This document shows, one piece after another, positions 58,396-64,000 of a stretch of 64,000 nucleotides of DNA. The notes beneath the pieces were generated by a model. That model was not told the DNA's origin, did no database searches, and was given only the letters and a program-made list of their open reading frames with translations. The stretch spans positions 1,364,001-1,428,000 of the forward strand of contig ML240445.1 of assembly GCA_004835665.1 (NCBI GenBank), given 5' to 3'. The stretch comes from Phoma sp. XZ068 (Eukaryota; Ascomycota; Dothideomycetes; Pleosporales; Didymellaceae). The first letter of the stretch is position 1; the number at the start of each line of letters is the position of its first letter. The translations under genes and the position numbers were made by a program.

Positions 58396-59201
58396 ATGGC
58401 CTCGCTGCACTCGATACCGCGCTTCCTGCTGCCGCGGCAGCCGCTCCTCCTGCGCCCATCGCGCTTCACGCAATCGCTCCTCGCCCCGCCAACCGCTCGC
58501 CATGTGTCCAACGCGCGCCAACTGTCCGCAGAATTCGAGCGCCGCCGCGCCGCCGCCGCCAGCACAAAACAGCACGTCATCCCCCAGCCAGACAAGTACC
58601 GTCCGCCCTCCCATTCCAAGACGCTGCCACGCCGCTCGGATCCGGGCGTGGGCAAGGTCTATGGCCCGAAGCCGACCGAGGAGGACAAGAAGCGCATGGC
58701 GACGAAGAAGTACCCCAACATGATGAGTCCCGAGGGCACCTTCAGCCACTGGTTCCTGAACAACCGCGTCATCCACGTGTGGATCACCATGGTGCGTTCC
58801 CCATATCCACTCTACGGACTTTGAATGCATGATTGCTAACCGCAACACTGTAGGGCATCCTCATCTCCCTCGCCGTCGCAGCGTGGTACATGGACTTCAT
58901 GTCCAAGACCATCTACGGCGACCTGCTGCCCGACCGCCGCGAGTTCCTGCGCCACCCCGTCCAGAGCTCGAGGCGCTTCATCGAGGTCTACAAGATGCAC
59001 ATGGCCCACACCAGCCAGCTGTACTCGGAGCAGCGGCTCAAGAAGGCCGAGGATATTGAGAAGAGGAAGCAGTACAGGCTGGAGAGGCAGCGCGAGGCCG
59101 AGGAGAGGGGCGAGGAGTATGTCGAGGACCCGCGGTACTATGTTGGTGAGGATGGTGTGAGGCGGAGGAGGGTGAAGAGGTGGTTTGGCATTTGGGAGTA
59201 G
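58396..59201 (+). CDS. Predicted mitochondrial single-helix membrane protein, uncharacterised
   Basis: Exons 58396-58791 and 58854-59201 (62-bp intron with a GCTAAC branch site) give 247 residues. The N-terminus (MASLHSIPRFLLPRQPLLLR) is Arg/Leu-rich, lacks acidic residues and looks like a mitochondrial presequence. A conserved-looking segment follows (KYPNMMSPEGTFSHWFLNNR). One membrane helix spans the splice junction (VIHVWITMGILISLAVAAWY). The C-terminal domain is highly charged, with a coiled-coil-like stretch (KKAEDIEKRKQYRLERQREA) and a basic end (RRRRVKRWFGIWE). An inner-membrane protein with one helix is the best reading. I do not recognise a characterised homologue. Confidence 0.8.
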
Positions 59202-59503
59202 ATCATGCGATGAATCATCTTATGGATAAGCACCAAGCTTTGGGGAGGTTCGATTGAGAAGACCAGACGAGGAAGGCGTGTACGATAGTCGTGAGGACTG
59301 AACGGGGCTGACCGACCACGGCATGGTTGGTAGGAAGAAGCTCGAGGAGAGGGAACGTGAAGAGTCTTGGTGGCAGACGATTTCACCTGTTTCAGAGGAA
59401 AGGTAAACCCTTCTGCATAGCGCAACGAGAACCATGTACAAGCCATGTACAGAACCATGTAATCATATATACCACACAACAACATCCAAATTTCCCCCAC
59501 CCA
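59202..59503. other. Convergent intergenic spacer
   Basis: 3' UTR space between the mitochondrial protein gene and the large membrane protein gene. No gene seen. Confidence 0.45.
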
Positions 59504-61531
59504 TCAACTGTATGCGCCCGCAGCCCAACTCTTCCTACTCTCTCTGCTATCCTTGCCCTCGAAGAAAATATCGACCTGGTGCGGATCCCCATTCTTGCCT
59601 TCACGATAGTCGTACCTGATCTTCTTCCACTTGAGCTTGGGATGCTCCTTGATCTCATCACCGCTCATATTCATGCCGCCGCCCTCCCGCCCAATGCGCC
59701 CCACGACTGGACTCAGCAGCATCGCCACGCTGAAGAAGCTTTCGTCACGGACAATCGTGCGGTTGGCGAAGAGCAGCAGGCACCCAAGCGCGGCAAATTG
59801 GATCCCGCATATCCCGCCTAGGATACTAAAAATGTAAGGCCAGTCCACGTCGAGCTGCTGTCCGGGCATGGGAACGACCCATTGGTTTGTAACGTTGTGG
59901 CGGATGCCGTGGTCATCGAAGGCGGCAATGGCACCAATGGTGAAGCGCATCAGTATGTCTGCTACTTCTGGCGCATCCACGGGACGGGCGGGAGACCATT
60001 TTGTGCCCTGCGTGTACGTCCGGTATTGGACCTCCGACCAGCCGCGCTTCGATATGCCGGTCCAGCCCATGGCGCCAGATGCTATGCGCGCGAATTCCTC
60101 AGTGCCGTGGACAGCTTCTTTGTCCTTCGGGTTGAGCAGCGCTATGTCGTGCTTGGTGTGACCTTCAGTCACCTCCGACACGGTACTGTTGCAGAGGAAG
60201 AGTGACGGCTCGGTGATGTTGCTGCCCGTAAGATCGGTTTGCAAGACTGTGAAATTTGTACATCGCGAACCACAATATTCTGAAACAGCAGCGATCCATG
60301 TAAGCGCTCCACCTGCATATTGGGGAATAAGATGCTTGGTCCAGTCCTTTTCATCGGGTAGTTTGCCTTCGACGTAGGTTTCTTCCTCTGTATCCATGAG
60401 CCCTTCACGCAGTATGAGCTTGTCGCAAGTCGCTGTGGCAAGGACGCTGCGACTGCTGAGGAGGTAGTCCGAGTACTGGTGGACTGGATTCCGGTTGAAG
60501 AAGCGATACTCGTAGGACCCATTAGCGTGTTTGTACAGAGGTGTACCTGGGAGCTTGGAGAGGTCTTTTTGTGTGTCGTTGGGTGCGAAGTCTGGGTAAA
60601 CAATAGCTTCCATTCCGTACATCCATGCTGCCTCGAGTGACGTAGCGTTGCTGGCGGTCCGGTTGCCGATGGTCTCGTTATTGGTGGACCAATGTGTCAG
60701 GTCTGCCACAGTGACGTTGCCATACGTGAGGAGCGGGAATTCGGACGTGTCCATGGGGTAGAACAAACTTGAGACGGCAACTAGCACCTGTGAACCAACG
60801 TTGATACCCAGCCAAATCAGACAGACCAGCCATGTCCATTTGGTGCCGTCTTGCCTCACATCTTTGAACCAACGGAACCTTTGCAAGTACTTTCTGCGTC
60901 GGACCAACGGTAAAGAGATAACCATAAGCTTCACTACGTTGCTCAGTCTTTCTAAGCCGAGTATCAGATCAAATGCCTCCAACGAGACATATCGCCGACT
61001 CAACAAGGACCATCGAAGAATGCCGGCGTAGTTCTGAAGGGACGCAAGAAGATTGAGACCCAAGCAGAGGGAGAGTCCAATCATGAGGGAGTTGAAAATC
61101 CTTATGTCCGTTTTGGAGAGCACGACATGCTCGCGGAACCCTTCCCACGCTCTTAGCGTGATGCACATTAGCGCGCTGAAGAAGAGGGTAACCAACAGCT
61201 TATAGCCTCCTGTCTTAAACAGGTACTTTCGCGCCTCGCTGTGGTCGAAATGCTTGCCATGATGGCGCGGGCTGTGGTGACTGAGTAGAGACTGGTTATC
61301 TGGGTCGTGCTTGCCGAGAGGGCCGTTGAGTGACATATATGACCCGCTCTTGTCGGCGCGAGCGAAGGCGGTAGGTGACGATAATGGCGAGGCATACATG
61401 TTCTCCATGGCGATATCTCCTGCATTGTAGCCTTCTGGCCCGTCATAAGGCGAGACAGGTGTAGATGGATATGAAGTTGATTGAAATCCTGAGGCTGATC
61501 GTGGAGATAAGAGATCTGGATCCTGGGCCAT
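59504..61531 (-). CDS. Large fungal membrane protein with glycosylated loop, uncharacterised
   Basis: Single-exon gene of 675 residues. The first ATG is at 61531; the upstream in-frame opening codon at 61570 is TTG. The N-terminal 110 residues are Ser/Pro-rich and cytosolic (SGFQSTSYPSTPVSPYDGPE). Two or three helices follow (GYKLLVTLFFSALMCITL; IFNSLMIGLSLCLGLNLLAS) and another near WTWLVCLIWLGINVGSQVLV. A loop of about 300 residues, probably extracellular, carries many N-glycosylation sequons (GNVT, NNET, NRTASNATS, NGS, NFT, NIT) and cysteines. The last helix is IFSILGGICGIQFAALGCLL, with a basic cytoplasmic tail. It looks like a plasma-membrane sensor or scaffold of a fungal family without known function. 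Confidence 0.83.
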   Translation of the reverse strand: MAQDPDLLSPRSASGFQSTSYPSTPVSPYDGPEGYNAGDIAMENMYASPLSSPTAFARADKSGSYMSLNGPLGKHDPDNQSLLSHHSPRHHGKHFDHSEARKYLFKTGGYKLLVTLFFSALMCITLRAWEGFREHVVLSKTDIRIFNSLMIGLSLCLGLNLLASLQNYAGILRWSLLSRRYVSLEAFDLILGLERLSNVVKLMVISLPLVRRRKYLQRFRWFKDVRQDGTKWTWLVCLIWLGINVGSQVLVAVSSLFYPMDTSEFPLLTYGNVTVADLTHWSTNNETIGNRTASNATSLEAAWMYGMEAIVYPDFAPNDTQKDLSKLPGTPLYKHANGSYEYRFFNRNPVHQYSDYLLSSRSVLATATCDKLILREGLMDTEEETYVEGKLPDEKDWTKHLIPQYAGGALTWIAAVSEYCGSRCTNFTVLQTDLTGSNITEPSLFLCNSTVSEVTEGHTKHDIALLNPKDKEAVHGTEEFARIASGAMGWTGISKRGWSEVQYRTYTQGTKWSPARPVDAPEVADILMRFTIGAIAAFDDHGIRHNVTNQWVVPMPGQQLDVDWPYIFSILGGICGIQFAALGCLLLFANRTIVRDESFFSVAMLLSPVVGRIGREGGGMNMSGDEIKEHPKLKWKKIRYDYREGKNGDPHQVDIFFEGKDSRESRKSWAAGAYS

Positions 61532-62710
61532 GATAACGCTGTGCACCGTAATGCTCGATAAAATTGACAAGGCTGAGGAAGCGTCTTAAGTTGAATCGAG
61601 ATCTGATGGCAGAAGGAATGGGAGCACTTCACCAATACGGGCGCATGAACATAATTCACCCAGACGAAAGTAGGTGATACTGGCCTACTTTGATAATTCC
61701 TCAAGGCTCTGGGGCCTTTGTTAAGTATGTCCTGCCGTCGCTCACACCCACCCGCTGAGGATTGTTGACCCGGCTAGGTTTTTTGGGGGCCGAATGCGTC
61801 TGTTGTCACAGCCGCGCCTCCAAATAGCAGTTACTACAGCGAAGATGACGCAGGTTGCAGATATCGCTACAGAGCAGAAAGCTGGTCGTTGGTACAGCAA
61901 ACCTGGCTGTGCAATCGAAAGGCACAGCGATGAGCACGATTCCTGCAGCCTTTGTGCGAGTATGGCTCCATCTCTAAAAGCAGGATCGCTAAGGGTTGCC
62001 ATGTCAGTTGGACCCAGTCTGTCGCTGGCAAGCCGCTGTGCCTCTTATTCGGTCGTAGTGGTCAGGCTGATTCGTTATCTAGGCTGACTGGGGCTAGATC
62101 GCTGGGGACAAATGGGGGCTGAAAGGCGACGCACGGCGTCGTACGCGTGAGCGCCTCCCATCCATCGATATCGCGGGCCGCCGCACGTGTTGATGAACCA
62201 GTGAACCGCCTGACTAATCAAAAGAAAGTCATACCGACTATCATGATAAGATGCGTAACAAGATGAACTCTCGGGGACGTTGACCAGTGACGTGAGGGTT
62301 GACGAAGTGGGGCGGCTAACATAATCAAACCTCCTACACCCATTGCGGCAGCAACGAACGACTCCACCAGAGGCAGCTGTGCCATCTTGAGAGATAGTGT
62401 ACTCAGGTCTCTGTGTGCCATCGGATCTCCGACTGATATTCGGTCATGTATAACCACTTTCCTGACTAGCTGACCAATTGAATGTCTGAATGTACGAGGT
62501 AGAGCGGCGGGCTTACGCGCTTTGGTATAGTCTTCACTTCTCCTACCATTGTGGAACCTCAAACCTCACCGCCCTCAACAACGGATGACAAATGCCGGTA
62601 AGGCATCCATCACAGGGCGTGATACCGTCTATATCTCAGAAGTCCACAACAGTTACAGCATAGATATCAATCAAGCCCTTCATATCTACTTCAGCACTCA
62701 ACCAGACACA
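61532..62710. other. Intergenic, no supported gene
   Basis: This holds the promoters of the large membrane protein (minus) and the glutathione transferase (plus). Short frames on both strands are not recognised. Confidence 0.4.
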
Positions 62711-63532
62711 ATGTCCACTCAAACGATCCTATATGATCTCCCCTCACAATCGGGTACAGCATGGTCGCTCAACCCCTGGAAGAGTAAGTAGTGACCCTGA
62801 GATGGACACACTGATGCTAACCAGACCAGCACGGTTGATCTTGAACTTCAAGGGCATCGACTACAGGACAGAATGGGTGGAGTTCCCAGATGTTGAGTCC
62901 AAGATGAAGTCATTGTAAGCGTGCAGCACCAGAGACAGACCACAGCTAACAACCACAGGGGCCTCCCACCAAACTCCAAGGATGCGCCTGGATACTTCAC
63001 CGACTACAGCATTCCAGCCATCAAGTACGAAGATGGCAGCTACCAGATGGACTCGTGGCCCATTGCACAAGAGCTTGAGAAGCGCTACCCTAGTCCGTCT
63101 CTCCACCTGGACGACCCAATCACTGTGAAGATTCGTGACCATATCTCTGCAATCCTGGGCCCAGTCATTTTGCAGTTCTTGCCGTATGTTCCCGATCTGC
63201 TGCCTGAGAGGTCGCAGGAGTACTTCTACAGGACCCGTGAGGCATCATTCGGTAAGCCCATATCCGAGGTCCACAAGGAAGCCCTTGCGAATGCCGAGGA
63301 GGGCTGGAAAAAGGCAGTGGAGCCGATCAGGGAGGTGGCCGACTTGCTGAAGAAGCACGATGGGCCATTCTTCTTGGGGCAGACAGTATCGTACGCGGAT
63401 TTCATCTTCGTTGCGGCGCTGTACTTTGTCAAGCGTCTTGATGAGCAGTCGTTCCAGAAGATTGTGTCTTCCGATCCTGTGATTGCCAAAGTTTATGAAG
63501 AGTGCGGGCAGTGGTTTGCGAAGGACAGCTAA
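62711..63532 (+). CDS. Glutathione S-transferase-like protein (Ure2/GTT-like)
   Basis: Exons 62711-62783, 62830-62914 and 62959-63532 (introns of 46 and 44 bp) give 243 residues. The N-terminal thioredoxin-like domain starts LYDLPSQSGTAWSLNPWK and joins across intron 1 to TRLILNFKGIDYRTEWVEFP, the pattern of fungal Ure2p-like and etherase-like transferases. The cis-Pro and substrate/GSH contact segment is seen in YSIPAIKYEDGSYQMDSWPI (cis-Pro in SIPAI, then DSWPIAQ). The helical C-terminal domain contains GPFFLGQTVSYADFIFVAAL with the conserved N-capping D. It would conjugate or reduce electrophiles in the cytosol. The exact substrate class is not determined. Confidence 0.9.
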
Positions 63533-63601
63533 GCCTCAGTACGTTGTCAACTCTTCTCTGAAAAATAAATTAGACCTCTCCACGTATCCAACATGCGAGA
63601 C

Positions 63602-64000
63602 TCACGGATTGAGAAAGTTGAGCCGCTTCTGCCAAAATTCTGTCGTGTTGATAATGTCGACCGCCTTCCTGAGCACTTCTCGATCCGATTCAAAGTGCAA
63701 CTTCTGCACCGCATCATCGGCAGTGAAGAACTCGGGCTTGAACTGCACCTCGCCAGTCTCTCGCCGGCTATATGCATCGTACTCCAACACGGCAATATAC
63801 CACCATATTAGCTTCGTTCCGTTTCCCTTCGGCAGCTCCCTGACTGTGCACATGAACGGCTCGGTGATGTCTATCTGCGTACGAGCCTCATCAGGGACGT
63901 CAGGGGGGTCATCAGGGGCACAAGCTCTCGTAGGCATCGTCACAGGAAGAAGTCGACATTGCAAGCCCGTCTCTTCTGCGACTTCTCGCAGCGCAGCGTC
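63602..64000 (-). CDS. Nudix hydrolase, N-terminal part outside the window
   Basis: The minus-strand frame is open from base 64000 to the stop at 63602 and gives 132 residues. It enters the window inside a Nudix box: DAALREVAEETGLQCRL, matching the AxREVxEETGL core of the GX5EX7REUXEEXGU motif. The Gly and first Glu of the box lie beyond the edge. The rest (LIWWYIAVLEYDAYSRRETG followed by EFFTADDAVQKLHFESDREV) fits the C-terminal half of fungal Nudix proteins that hydrolyse nucleoside diphosphate derivatives or inositol polyphosphates. It converges on the glutathione transferase gene with 69 bp between the stops. The substrate cannot be told. Confidence 0.82.
   Translation of the reverse strand, partial: DAALREVAEETGLQCRLLPVTMPTRACAPDDPPDVPDEARTQIDITEPFMCTVRELPKGNGTKLIWWYIAVLEYDAYSRRETGEVQFKPEFFTADDAVQKLHFESDREVLRKAVDIINTTEFWQKRLNFLNP

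Overview
The window is nuclear DNA of a filamentous ascomycete (Pezizomycotina), most likely a Dothideomycete of the Pleosporales type. Genes lie on both strands with no operon structure. They carry many 44-75 bp GT..AG introns, often with CTAAC/CTGAC-like branch sites, and encode typical fungal proteins: a Zn2Cys6 regulator, a TRI12-type MFS pump, a PTH11-like receptor, a family 3 pectate lyase and a DUF3638-type giant. No tRNA, rRNA, intact transposon or CRISPR array was seen. About 24 genes are supported, two of them cut by the window edges. Exon models were built by hand from splice signals, reading phase and family similarity; every complete model closes in phase.

Region 1-12.5 kb looks like an accessory metabolic or detoxification cluster: a small uncharacterised protein (cut by the left edge), a carotenoid-oxygenase-family enzyme, a divergently transcribed Zn2Cys6 regulator, a TRI12-type MFS transporter, a REI1-like zinc-finger protein and a flavin-dependent NtaA/DszA-type monooxygenase. 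Regulator, pump and two oxygenases together suggest cleavage and export of an aromatic or isoprenoid compound; this is inference.

Region 12.5-25.5 kb holds a probable decayed gene around 13.3-14.0 kb, a perfect 24-bp palindrome, a PTH11-like seven-helix receptor, a CorA-like membrane protein lacking the GMN signature, a MAPEG protein, an uncharacterised multi-pass membrane protein, a PAP2/DPP1-like lipid phosphatase and an ankyrin protein.

Region 25.7-40.9 kb contains the Puf6 orthologue, a one-helix membrane protein with a long disordered tail and a small disordered Ser/Arg-rich protein. Between them lie two gene-poor stretches (28.0-33.0 and 34.5-38.5 kb) with only short unsupported reading frames.

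Region 40.9-51.7 kb is dominated by a 3168-residue DUF6606/DUF3638/DUF3645-type protein with nucleotide-binding motifs, followed by a secreted family 3 pectate lyase. Region 54-64 kb returns to compact genes: tRNA-splicing endonuclease subunit Sen54, an SDR oxidoreductase, a small methyltransferase, a mitochondrial membrane protein, a large glycosylated membrane protein, a Ure2-like glutathione transferase and a Nudix hydrolase cut by the right edge.
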